Source: Kitasatospora herbaricolor
Lineage (GTDB): Bacteria > Actinomycetota > Actinomycetes > Streptomycetales > Streptomycetaceae
Length of the DNA stretch: 64,000 nucleotides
NCBI RefSeq assembly: GCF_030813695.1
Contig: NZ_JAUSVA010000002.1
Coordinates: 5,704,001 to 5,768,000 of the forward strand
Direction: 5' to 3'
Under the pieces are notes generated by a model. It made no database searches. It was not told the origin of the DNA and saw nothing but the letters and a program-made list of their open reading frames with translations. This document shows positions 6,579 to 14,207 of this stretch, piece after piece. The position numbers and the translations under genes were made by a program. Each line of letters opens with the position of its first letter. The stretch's first letter is position 1.

Positions 6579-7949
6579 TCAGCGCTTCTTCAGCTGCTCC
6601 GGGGTGGTGCCCGGCGCGGCCGCCGGTGCGAAGCCGGGCAGCCACTCCAGCATCTCGGCGCGGAACGGTGCGTTGGCGCCGAGCTGGCAGAGCACGCCGA
6701 TGGTGCTCAGCGTCACCCGGTGGATCAGCAGGTAGGAGGGCGGCAGGTTGAGCTGCTTGCCGAGGTTGTAGGCGGGCGAGCGCGGGTCGGCGATCCGGGC
6801 CGCCTGGGAGCGCATCCAGGCCCGGGTGAAGTGGAAGGTCTCCACGGTGGCCGGCTCGATGATCGGCAGCAGGTAGTCCAGCACCGCGTCCGGGTCCAGC
6901 CGGATCGAGGGCTTGACGAAACCCTCCTCGCGGAGCATGTCCAGGACGCCCGAGGCGTCGCCGGCCAGCGCCATCCGCAGCGAGTCCCCGATCGGGGAGG
7001 GCAGGCCGCCCGGCAGGCGGTCGACGGTGCCGAAGTCGAGCACCCCGAGCCGCCAGCCGTCGGCCGGGCCGTCGTCCTTGAGCAGCCGGAAATTGCCCGG
7101 GTGCGGGTCGGCGTGCAGCAGGCCGGTCCGGGACGGGCCGGCGAACAGGAAGCGGGCGAGCAGGTGGCCGGCCCGGTCGCGCTCCTCCTGGGTGCCGTTG
7201 GCGATCACCTCGGCGAGCGGGGTGCCGCCCATCCACTCGGTGACCAGGACCTGGTCGGCCTGGGCCACCACGCCCGGGACGACGATGTCCGGGTCGCCGG
7301 CGAACTCCGCCGCGTGCCGGCCCTGGGCCTGCGCCTCCAGCTCGTAGTCGAGCTCCTCGGCGACCCGCTCGCGCAGCTCGGTGATCAGCGGCTTGATGTC
7401 GAGCCCGGGGATGAGCGGGCCGAGCAGCCAGGCCACCCGGCTGAGCTGGGCCAGGTCCGCCAGCAGCGCCTCGCCGGCGCCGGGGTACTGGACCTTGACC
7501 GCGACCTCGCGGCCGTCGTGCCAGACCGCCCGGTGCACCTGCCCGATGGAGGCGGCGGCGGCCGGCTTGTCGTCGAAGCTCCGGAATCTCTCCCGCCAGT
7601 CCTTGCCGAGCCGCTCGGCGAGCGCGGTGTGCACCTTGGCGGCGGGCATCGGCGGCGCGGCGTCCTGAAGCTTCGTCAGGGCGGCCCGGTAGGGGCCGGC
7701 GACCTCCTCGGGCAGCGCGGCCTCGAAGACGGACAGCACCTGCCCGAACTTCATCGCCCCGCCCTTGAGCTCGCCCAGGACCTTGAAGAGCTGGTCGGCG
7801 GTGGCCTGCTGGAGTTCGGCGGTCACCACCTCGGCGGAGCGTCCGCCGATCCGCCTGCCCAGGCCCAGCGTGGCCCGGCCGGCCATCCCCAGCGGCAGAG
7901 CTGCGAGCTTTGCCGTACGGGTCATTGCCTTGCGCGGAAGATCGCTCAC
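6579..7949 (-). CDS. ABC1/AarF/UbiB-family atypical kinase
   Basis: This 456-residue protein belongs to the UbiB/ABC1 ancient kinase-like family, whose members support quinone or lipid metabolism, often through ATPase activity. The family hallmark KxGQ motif is present as GGAMKFGQVLS near residue 65. VAVKVQYPG (ATP-binding lysine), LLHADPHPGNF (catalytic loop) and LGVLDFG (metal binding) follow. The start is GTG at 7949, with GGAGG 8 bases upstream; an internal ATG at 7925 is the alternative. It is transcribed alone toward wblC. The actual substrate cannot be told from sequence. Confidence 0.88.
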   Translation of the reverse strand: MSDLPRKAMTRTAKLAALPLGMAGRATLGLGRRIGGRSAEVVTAELQQATADQLFKVLGELKGGAMKFGQVLSVFEAALPEEVAGPYRAALTKLQDAAPPMPAAKVHTALAERLGKDWRERFRSFDDKPAAAASIGQVHRAVWHDGREVAVKVQYPGAGEALLADLAQLSRVAWLLGPLIPGLDIKPLITELRERVAEELDYELEAQAQGRHAAEFAGDPDIVVPGVVAQADQVLVTEWMGGTPLAEVIANGTQEERDRAGHLLARFLFAGPSRTGLLHADPHPGNFRLLKDDGPADGWRLGVLDFGTVDRLPGGLPSPIGDSLRMALAGDASGVLDMLREEGFVKPSIRLDPDAVLDYLLPIIEPATVETFHFTRAWMRSQAARIADPRSPAYNLGKQLNLPPSYLLIHRVTLSTIGVLCQLGANAPFRAEMLEWLPGFAPAAAPGTTPEQLKKR

Positions 7950-8204
7950 CCGGGCCTCCCAGTCAGACGCCCCCGGCGGCCCTCGCGAGCTGCGGGGCCT
8001 GAGGAACGGCGGTCACTACGTCATTGTGCCCGCTCGGCGGGCGGGCCCGGCCGAATTGTGGATAGTGCGGGAGCGCTGACAGTACGGCACCCGGCGGGCA
8101 CCGCACCGGGCCGGGTGGCGGCTCCGGACCCCTGGCCCCGGCCCCGCCGGCGGCTGTGCCCGGCCGGTGCCCGGGCCGTGGCCGCTTGTCGCCGCGGCGC
8201 CGGT

Positions 8205-9296
8205 TCAGCGGTGCGCGGCCGGCTGCCAGAGGCAGCCGCAGTCGGGATGGCCCGGCAGGCGCAGCCGGCGGGCGAAGCCGTCCGCGGCCGAGATCTCGCA
8301 CCAGCCGTCCACGCTGGGCGGCCGGGCGCCGTCGACGTACAGCTGGACGTGCAGGGCCGCCAGCCCGGCCACCGCGGTGGCGAGGGCGCTGTCGCAGGCG
8401 GGGGTGCGGGGCCGTCCGGGGCCGTCCTCGGCGAGCTGGGCGAGCAGCCGGGGCCAGGCGGCGTCCTCGTCGGTGCGGCTGAGCGCCAGGCAGCCGCCGC
8501 AGGCCGAGGCGCCGGGCAGCACCAGCGGGCCGACCACGCCGAGGTGCTCCACGACGCCCACGTAGAGGTGCGGCACCCCGGCCCGCATCAGCCGCCGGGC
8601 CTCGACCGCGCCGCCGGCGAAGCCCCCGCTGCCGTCGCGGGGCGCCAGCACCACGAGCGCGGGCGGCGGGCCGCCGGCCCGGTCGCGGCGCGGCTGCCCG
8701 GCCGGCCCGCGGCCGGTGGCGCGGTCGACCGCGGCGCGGGCGGCGCTGGTCCGCAGCCGGCCGGCCTCGGTGGGCGGCAGGCCGGCCGGGGAACAGTCGG
8801 CGGGGGTGACCCGCCCGGTGTCCAGCACGGTGACGCCGCCGATCCCGCCGGCCGCCAGGACGGCGGCGATGGCGCCGCCGACCCGTCCGGCGCCGCGGAC
8901 CTCGACCCGGGCGGCGGCCCGGGCGCCGAGGACGGCCGGGCCGGCCCCGGGCTCGGGGTGCACCAGGGAGAGCGAGGCCAGGTCGGGGCCGAGCAGGTCG
9001 CGGTGCGGCTGCGGGTAGCGGGCCAGTGCCTCCCGGCCGGCCACGGCGTCGTCCAGCAGGCCGGCCTTCTCCAGCGAGTCGAGGAGGTCGCCGGTCCGGT
9101 CGCGACCGAGCCCGAGCCGTTCACCCGCGTCCAGCAGCGCGGGCCGCTCCCGGCTGCCGTCGAGCAGGCCGAGGAAGGAGCAGAAGGGCGCGTCGGCCTG
9201 CTCGACGACTCCGGCGTGGCGGTGGACGGTGCCGAACTGCAGGGTCTCGGCGTCCCGCCAGGTGCGGGAGAGGGCGGGCTTGAGCACCGGGTGCAT
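8205..9296 (-). CDS. Orphan E1/ThiF-like protein (TOMM leader-binding-like)
   Basis: This 363-residue protein has a Rossmann-type core, RVEVRGAGRVGGAIAAVLAAGG then VTVLDTGRV (about residues 125-160). That core resembles the nucleotide-binding part of ThiF/MoeB/E1 adenylyltransferases. Two cysteine pairs, ACGGC and CGC at the C-terminus, could bind zinc. The N-terminal 110 residues look like a winged-helix or leader-peptide-recognition region, as in E1-like proteins of thiazole/oxazole peptide pathways. No precursor peptide, cyclodehydratase YcaO or dehydrogenase adjoins it. GGAGG precedes the ATG at 9296. Function unknown. Confidence 0.6.
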   Translation of the reverse strand: MHPVLKPALSRTWRDAETLQFGTVHRHAGVVEQADAPFCSFLGLLDGSRERPALLDAGERLGLGRDRTGDLLDSLEKAGLLDDAVAGREALARYPQPHRDLLGPDLASLSLVHPEPGAGPAVLGARAAARVEVRGAGRVGGAIAAVLAAGGIGGVTVLDTGRVTPADCSPAGLPPTEAGRLRTSAARAAVDRATGRGPAGQPRRDRAGGPPPALVVLAPRDGSGGFAGGAVEARRLMRAGVPHLYVGVVEHLGVVGPLVLPGASACGGCLALSRTDEDAAWPRLLAQLAEDGPGRPRTPACDSALATAVAGLAALHVQLYVDGARPPSVDGWCEISAADGFARRLRLPGHPDCGCLWQPAAHR

Positions 9297-9609
9297 GGGG
9301 TGTTGCCTCCAGGTCGGATCCGGACAGCCGGGCGGGCCCGGGTCGGGCCCGGCCGTGTCGCGGCGGCGCTCCCCGGCGGGGGAGCTGCCCGCAGGATGCC
9401 GGATCGGTGGCCCCTCGTGCTCGGCGTTGTCCACAGCTCCGGGCCTATGGTCATAGGAACGCTTCGCATGCCCTGTGGATAACTTTCCAGTCCGCCCCGG
9501 CTCACCGCGGCGTCATCCCCCGTAGGCCTTTCGTTCGCGATCACTCCATGAAACATTTCGGCCAAGGCACCGGGACTTCTGTCAGGGGTAACCGGTAACG
9601 TCGTGTGCC
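9297..9609. other. Divergent intergenic region with two DnaA-box-like sites
   Basis: This 313-bp region separates the E1-like gene (minus) from the metallopeptidase gene (plus). It holds TTGTCCACA at 9427-9435, a perfect match to the Streptomyces DnaA-box consensus. The inverted TGTGGATAA at 9474-9482 lies within the 16-base motif shared with 2458-2473. I see no well-spaced promoter hexamers and no small gene. Confidence 0.45.
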
Positions 9610-10428
9610 ATGGCGGCCGAACGGGAACCCCATCCCCCGGCGTCGCGTCGGCGTGCCCGTGCAGCGTCCGGGTCGGGTGTCGCGACGCCGAGCACGCGCG
9701 GGCGCCCGGATCCTTCTGAATCCGCCGCCCCCGCGCAGCACCGGCCCCAGGCCCAGCTCCCGTCGCCCGCGCAGCCCCCGTCGGCCGGGCAGTCGCTGTT
9801 GACCGGGCAGTCGCCGGCAGCCGCCCAGGGATCCCGGCCGGACCAGTCGGCCGACCGCTCCCGGGTGGAGGTCCGCCGCAGCGCCCGCCGCAGCCGTACG
9901 GTCTCCGCCTACCGGGAGGGCGACCGCACCGTCGTCCTGATCCCGGCCCGGATGTCGGTCGCCGAGGAGCAGCGCTGGGTGGCCCAGATGCTCGACAAGC
10001 TGGCCGCCCAGGAGAGTCGCCGGATGCTCGGCGACGACGCCCTGTCGGCCCGCGCCCGGGAGCTGTCCGCCGCCTACCTGGGCGGCCGGGCCCGGCCGCT
10101 GCAGGTCCGCTGGGTGACCAACCAGAACTCGCGCTGGGGCTCCTGCACGCCCAGCGAGCGGACCATCCGGCTCTCGCACCGGTTGCAGGGCATGCCCGAG
10201 TACGTCGTCGACTACGTGCTGCTGCACGAGCTGGCGCACCTGCTGGTCCCCGACCACGGTCCGGGGTTCTGGGCGCTGCTGGAGGCCTACCCGCGCACCG
10301 AGCGGGCCCGCGGGTACCTGGAGGGGGTGGTGTCGGCGGCCCGGCTGCCGCACATCCCCGGCGCCCGGGGGGACCGCCCGGCGGGCTCCGCGACCCGTGA
10401 GCCGGCGCCCGGTGAGACCTGCGGCTAG
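9610..10428 (+). CDS. YgjP/WLM-type zinc metallopeptidase-like protein
   Basis: This 272-residue protein starts with about 85 low-complexity residues (Pro/Ala/Gln/Ser, probably disordered). A YgjP-like (DUF45) domain follows. Its signature is visible as TNQNSRWGSCTPSERTIRLS, then VDYVLLHELAHLLVPDHGP, with the HExxH zinc site and a downstream histidine. RVEVRRSARRSRTVSAYREG matches the usual domain start. Proteolytic activity has not been clearly established for this family. The translation start within the disordered segment is uncertain. Confidence 0.8.
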   Translation: MAAEREPHPPASRRRARAASGSGVATPSTRGRPDPSESAAPAQHRPQAQLPSPAQPPSAGQSLLTGQSPAAAQGSRPDQSADRSRVEVRRSARRSRTVSAYREGDRTVVLIPARMSVAEEQRWVAQMLDKLAAQESRRMLGDDALSARARELSAAYLGGRARPLQVRWVTNQNSRWGSCTPSERTIRLSHRLQGMPEYVVDYVLLHELAHLLVPDHGPGFWALLEAYPRTERARGYLEGVVSAARLPHIPGARGDRPAGSATREPAPGETCG

Positions 10429-10550
10429 CCCCGCCGGGCGCACCGCGGACGGGCCCGGAAAGCCGTGGACCGGGCCTGCTGCCGAGCGACCTCCCTGGGA
10501 TAGGGTCACCGGAATCAGGCCGGCACACAGGGAGGGGCGTTCTCAGCGCC

Positions 10551-11912
10551 ATGACCAGAGAACTCGCCAAGGCGTCCCGGATCCGGATCGGTGACCTCAC
10601 GCCGGTGACCGACCTCTACCTGGGTGTCCGGCTGACCGCGCCCGGGCTGACGTTCGACATCAGCTGCTTCGGTCTGGACGCGGAGGAGCGCCTCAGCGAC
10701 GACCGGTACTTCGTCTTCTTCAACCAGCCGGCCAGCCCCGAGAACGCGGTGCGGCTGCTGGGCGCCCAGCAGGACGACACCGAGTCCTTCCAGCTGGACC
10801 TCTCGGCCGTGCCGGAGGGCATCCACAAGCTCAGCCTGACCGCGACCATCGACGGCGACGGCCGGATGTCGCAGGTGAGCTCGGGCCATGTCCGGATCGT
10901 CGCGGGCGGCACCGAGGTCGGCCGGTACTCCTTCACCGGCGCCGAGTTCACCACCGAGCGCGCGGTGATGCTGGCGGACGTCTACCGGCGCGGCGGGGAG
11001 TGGCGGTTCGCCGCGGTCGGGCAGGGCTTCGACGGCGGTCTGCAGGCGCTGCTGGAGAACTTCGGCGGCGAGGTCGTCGAGGACGACCCGGCCCCCGCCC
11101 CCGCCCCCGCCCCCGCCGCTCCTGCACCCGCCCCCGCCGCGGCCGTACCCGCACCCGCCGCGGCCGTACCCGTGCCCGCGCCGGTGCCCGCCGCCACCGT
11201 GCAGATCCCGGCCCAGCCGCAGGCACCTGTCCAGGCCCCCGTCCAGGCCCCCGGCGTGAAGATCTCGCTCACCAAGTACGCCGAACTCCCCGAGCAGACC
11301 GGCTGGCTCAAGCAGAACGACAACCTGGTCCGCTTCACCCTCACCAAGGGCCAGGACGTGCTCGCGCTGCAGGGCAGCATGGTCGCCTACCAGGGCAAGG
11401 CGGACTTCGCCCACGAGAGCTCCGGCGTGCTCCGCAAGCTCACCGCCAACCTGACCGGCCAGCAACTGAAGCTGATGCGGGTCTCCGGCGAGGGTCAGGT
11501 CTTCCTCGCGGACGAGGCGAGCCACCTGCACGTCGTCCGGCTGGAGGGCGACTCGTTCTGTGTCAGCTCCGACCGGGTGCTGGCCTTCGACGCCGGCCTG
11601 GAGCACGAGGTCCGGCGGATCGAGGGCGAGGGGCTGCCCGGCGGCGGCTTCTTCACCCTCCAGTTCAGCGGGCACGGCACGGTCGTGGTGAAGACCAACG
11701 GCATCCCGGTGGTGCTGCCGGTCACCCCGGCGCCGGAGACCTACGCGGACGTGCACGCCCTGGTGGCCTGGTCGAAGGGGTCCCAGGTGATCACCACGGC
11801 GCCGGTGCGGATCAGGCGCTCGGCGTACGTGGGCCACGCCGCGGAGTCGTACAGCCTGCAGTTCAGGGGCGGCCCCGGCAACTTCGTCGTCGTCCAGCCG
11901 TTCGAGGTCTGA
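10551..11912 (+). CDS. TerD domain - AIM24 domain fusion protein
   Basis: The first 165 residues form a TerD-type calcium-binding/stress fold (LTFDISCFGLDAEERLSDDRY and then FVFFNQPASP). A Pro-Ala linker runs from about 176 to 215. The rest is an AIM24-type beta-sandwich (from KISLTKYAEL to GNFVVVQPFEV). TerD proteins accompany tellurite and stress clusters; AIM24 is a mitochondrial-biogenesis name whose bacterial role is unknown. It is first in an operon with two further AIM24 genes, 35 bases before the next. ATG is preceded by GGGAGGGG. The domain calls are strong, the function open. Confidence 0.85.
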   Translation: MTRELAKASRIRIGDLTPVTDLYLGVRLTAPGLTFDISCFGLDAEERLSDDRYFVFFNQPASPENAVRLLGAQQDDTESFQLDLSAVPEGIHKLSLTATIDGDGRMSQVSSGHVRIVAGGTEVGRYSFTGAEFTTERAVMLADVYRRGGEWRFAAVGQGFDGGLQALLENFGGEVVEDDPAPAPAPAPAAPAPAPAAAVPAPAAAVPVPAPVPAATVQIPAQPQAPVQAPVQAPGVKISLTKYAELPEQTGWLKQNDNLVRFTLTKGQDVLALQGSMVAYQGKADFAHESSGVLRKLTANLTGQQLKLMRVSGEGQVFLADEASHLHVVRLEGDSFCVSSDRVLAFDAGLEHEVRRIEGEGLPGGGFFTLQFSGHGTVVVKTNGIPVVLPVTPAPETYADVHALVAWSKGSQVITTAPVRIRRSAYVGHAAESYSLQFRGGPGNFVVVQPFEV

Positions 11913-11947
11913 GAGCCGGACGCGTCCGGGAGAGGTAGGCGGGATCC

Positions 11948-12640
11948 ATGCAGAGGCAGACGCTCTCGGGCACGTACCTGGAGGGGTACCTGGAGTCCCC
12001 GGTGACGGCCAGGATGAGCAACCACGGCGCCGCGATGTGCAAGGTCGCGGTGACGACGGGCCAGGACGTCCTGGCGAAGCCGGGCGCGATGGTCGCGTAC
12101 GACGGGTTCCTGCAGTACGAGGCGGTCTCGCAGACCTTCCGGCGGGCGCTGGGGGAGTGGGCCTCGGGCGAGCGCAGCCCGCTGCTGCGGTGGTCCGGGG
12201 ACGGCACCCTCTACCTCGCCGACTTCGGCGCCGACGTGCTCAACCTGCAGCTCGACAACGAGTCGCTGTCCGTCAACGGCTCGCACCTGCTGGCCATGGA
12301 CGCCGGGCTGACCTGCGTGGTCGAGAAGGTGAAGGGCCCGGCCATGCTGGCCGGCACCGGGCTTTTCAACGTGACGGTGTCCGGCAGCGGCTGGGTCTCC
12401 GTCACCTCCCGGGGCGTGCCCGTGGTGCTGGACTGCGCCGAGGCCGAGACCTTCGTCGACCCGGACGCGCTGGTCGCCTGGACCACCGGCCTGGAGATCA
12501 AGACCCGCCGCACCGTCAAGGTCGGCGCGCTGATCGGCCGCGGCAGCGGCGAGGCCCTGCAGCTGGGCTTCAAGGGCTCGGGCTTCGTCGTCGTCCAGCC
12601 CAGCGAGGACACCTCCGACCGACTCAAAATCCGCGGCTGA
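11948..12640 (+). CDS. AIM24-family protein (second of three)
   Basis: This stand-alone AIM24-type beta-sandwich protein of 230 residues shows the family pattern ATTGQDVLAKPGAMVAYDG-like at the start (as CKVAVTTGQDVLAKPGAMV). YLADFGADV lies in the middle and GFVVVQPSE at the end. It aligns along its length with the AIM24 half of the preceding gene, so the cluster arose by duplication. GGGAGAGG precedes the ATG. It is 12 bases from the third paralogue, so the three are co-transcribed. No signal peptide or membrane segment is seen. Confidence 0.85.
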   Translation: MQRQTLSGTYLEGYLESPVTARMSNHGAAMCKVAVTTGQDVLAKPGAMVAYDGFLQYEAVSQTFRRALGEWASGERSPLLRWSGDGTLYLADFGADVLNLQLDNESLSVNGSHLLAMDAGLTCVVEKVKGPAMLAGTGLFNVTVSGSGWVSVTSRGVPVVLDCAEAETFVDPDALVAWTTGLEIKTRRTVKVGALIGRGSGEALQLGFKGSGFVVVQPSEDTSDRLKIRG

Positions 12641-12652
12641 GGAGCGACCACC

Positions 12653-13336
12653 GTGCAGAGCCCCCTTCTCGACCACGCCGCCCTGACCGGCACCGAGCGC
12701 TACTCCCTGCAGAACCCGCAGATGCTGCGGGTGGTGCTGGACGGCGGTCCGGCCGACGTGCTGGCCCGCAGCGGCGCGATGGTCGCCCACACCGGCCGGG
12801 TCCAGTTCACCGGCTGGACGCCGCCCGGCCGCCGCAACCGCGCCAACGTCGCCCCCACCGAGCTGGACCTGATGCGGTGCAGCGGCACCGGCACGGTCTA
12901 CCTCGCCAACCTCGCGCAGCACCTGCACATCCTCGACCTGCGGCGGGACCGGCTGACGGTGAACAGCACCTACGTGCTGGCGATGGACACCACGATCACC
13001 TGGCAGGTCGTCGGCATCGAGGGCGGCGAGCGGATCGCCGGGGTGGGCACCCGCAGCCTGGAGCTGACCGGCAGCGGCCGGCTGGTGCTGATGACCTCCG
13101 GCCAGCCGCTGGTGATGCGGGTCGAGCCCGGCCGGTACGTGTACGCGGACGCCGACGCGGTGGTCGGCTGGTCCTCCGGGCTGGAGGTGCAGCTCCAGGC
13201 GCAGAGCAGCAACACCGAGGCCTGGCGGCGGCGCGGCACGGCCACCGAGGGCTGGGAGATGGCCTTCACCGGCAGCGGCTTCGTCCTGGTGCAGCCGAGC
13301 GAGCTGCTCGCCCCGCAGCGGGTGCCCGTGCGCTGA
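12653..13336 (+). CDS. AIM24-family protein (third of three)
   Basis: This is the third AIM24-type protein (227 residues, GTG start with a GGAGCG ribosome binding site). Repeated family features are VVLDGGPADVLARSGAMVAH, GTGTVYLANLAQHLHIL and the terminal GFVLVQPSELL. It is more divergent than the second copy. With the TerD fusion these proteins may form a hetero-oligomeric assembly, which is inference. The stop codon is immediately followed by a 14-bp tandem repeat array. Confidence 0.85.
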   Translation: MQSPLLDHAALTGTERYSLQNPQMLRVVLDGGPADVLARSGAMVAHTGRVQFTGWTPPGRRNRANVAPTELDLMRCSGTGTVYLANLAQHLHILDLRRDRLTVNSTYVLAMDTTITWQVVGIEGGERIAGVGTRSLELTGSGRLVLMTSGQPLVMRVEPGRYVYADADAVVGWSSGLEVQLQAQSSNTEAWRRRGTATEGWEMAFTGSGFVLVQPSELLAPQRVPVR

Positions 13337-13470
13337 CCCCACCGCACCGACCCCACCGCACCGACCCCACCGCACCGACCCCACCGCACCGACCCCACCG
13401 CACCGACCCCACCGCACCGACCCCACCGCACCGACCCCACCGCACCGACCCCACCGCACCGACCCCACCA
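13337..13470. repeat. 14-bp tandem repeat (nine copies)
   Basis: Nine perfect copies of CCCCACCGCACCGA run from 13337 to 13462, followed by a partial copy to about 13470. The array begins at the base after the stop codon of the third AIM24 gene. All copies are identical, which suggests recent expansion and probable length polymorphism between strains. Confidence 0.95.
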
Positions 13471-13533
13471 CGCTGGTCCCGTGCGCCGACCCGCCCGCGG
13501 CCGGCGCCCGGGGCGCGCGGGTGCGGACACGCC

Positions 13534-13562
13534 GAAGGGGGCCCGGTGGCCGGGCCCCCTTC
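13534..13562. terminator. Bidirectional terminator after the AIM24 operon
   Basis: GAAGGGGGCCCGG (13534-13546) pairs perfectly with CCGGGCCCCCTTC (13550-13562), with a TGG loop. It sits between convergent genes. Confidence 0.85.
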
Positions 13563-13619
13563 GTCCGTTTCCCGGGGGTGAGCTGCGGGGCGCCGGTCCG
13601 GAGCCGTCCCGCCCCGGGG

Positions 13620-14207
13620 TCAGGCGGTCAGCTCCCTGGCCCGCGCGACCAGCGCGCGCAGCGAGTCGTCGGTCAGCTCGGGCAGCCCGTCGTAGTCGAA
13701 CCAGCGCAGGTCCAGCGACTCCTCGCTGATCAGTGCCTCGGAGCCGGGCCGGGCCAGCGCGATGTACTGGACGTCCAGGTGGGTGTTCTCCGGACGGTCC
13801 TTGCCGGTGCAGCGCACCTGGTGACGGTCGAGCAGCGCCGGGACGGGCGCGTCGCCGGCCGCCAGCAGGGTGAGGTCCGGGATGCCGGACTCCTCGGTGG
13901 CCTCGCGCAGCGCGGCGGCCGCGAGGGTCGGGTCGCCCGGCTCGCAGTGGCCGCCCATCTGCAGCCAGATGCCGACCTTGGGGTGCAGGGTCAGCAGCAC
14001 CCGGCCGGCGGCCGGGTCGACGACCAGGGCGCTGGCCGTGACGTGGGCGGGCAGACAGGCCCGGAACAGGCCGTCGGGATGCCCGGCCAGGTGGGCGAGG
14101 TAGTCGCGCCGCAGCTGGTCCTGGCGGGCGTCGGCGGTCCGCCACTCCTCCAGGGTGCGCACGGCGTCGCCGTGCAGCGCGGTGGCACTCGTCTCGGTGA
14201 CCGTCAT
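13620..14207 (-). CDS. Nudix hydrolase
   Basis: This 195-residue Nudix-fold protein has a variant Nudix box, GGHCEPGDPTLAAAALREA then TEESGI. One residue more than the textbook spacing and Asp in place of a Glu are seen, as is common in this actinobacterial subfamily. The substrate is unknown; nucleotide sanitation is a generic guess. Its ATG overlaps the stop of the upstream metalloprotease-like gene (ATGA), so the two are translationally coupled. Confidence 0.85.
   Translation of the reverse strand: MTVTETSATALHGDAVRTLEEWRTADARQDQLRRDYLAHLAGHPDGLFRACLPAHVTASALVVDPAAGRVLLTLHPKVGIWLQMGGHCEPGDPTLAAAALREATEESGIPDLTLLAAGDAPVPALLDRHQVRCTGKDRPENTHLDVQYIALARPGSEALISEESLDLRWFDYDGLPELTDDSLRALVARARELTA

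Noticed and set aside
6549..9482. Plus-strand open frame of 977 codons
   Set aside because: It covers the antisense strand of the ABC1 kinase and E1-like genes, which have clear motifs; the translation is low-complexity.
10511..10541. GGAAT ... GTT upstream of the TerD-AIM24 gene, suggesting a sigma-R promoter
   Set aside because: The spacing is 23 bases, not the 18-19 needed for sigma-R.
13337..13470. Short repeats that might be a CRISPR array
   Set aside because: The 14-bp units are contiguous with no spacers and there are no cas genes.
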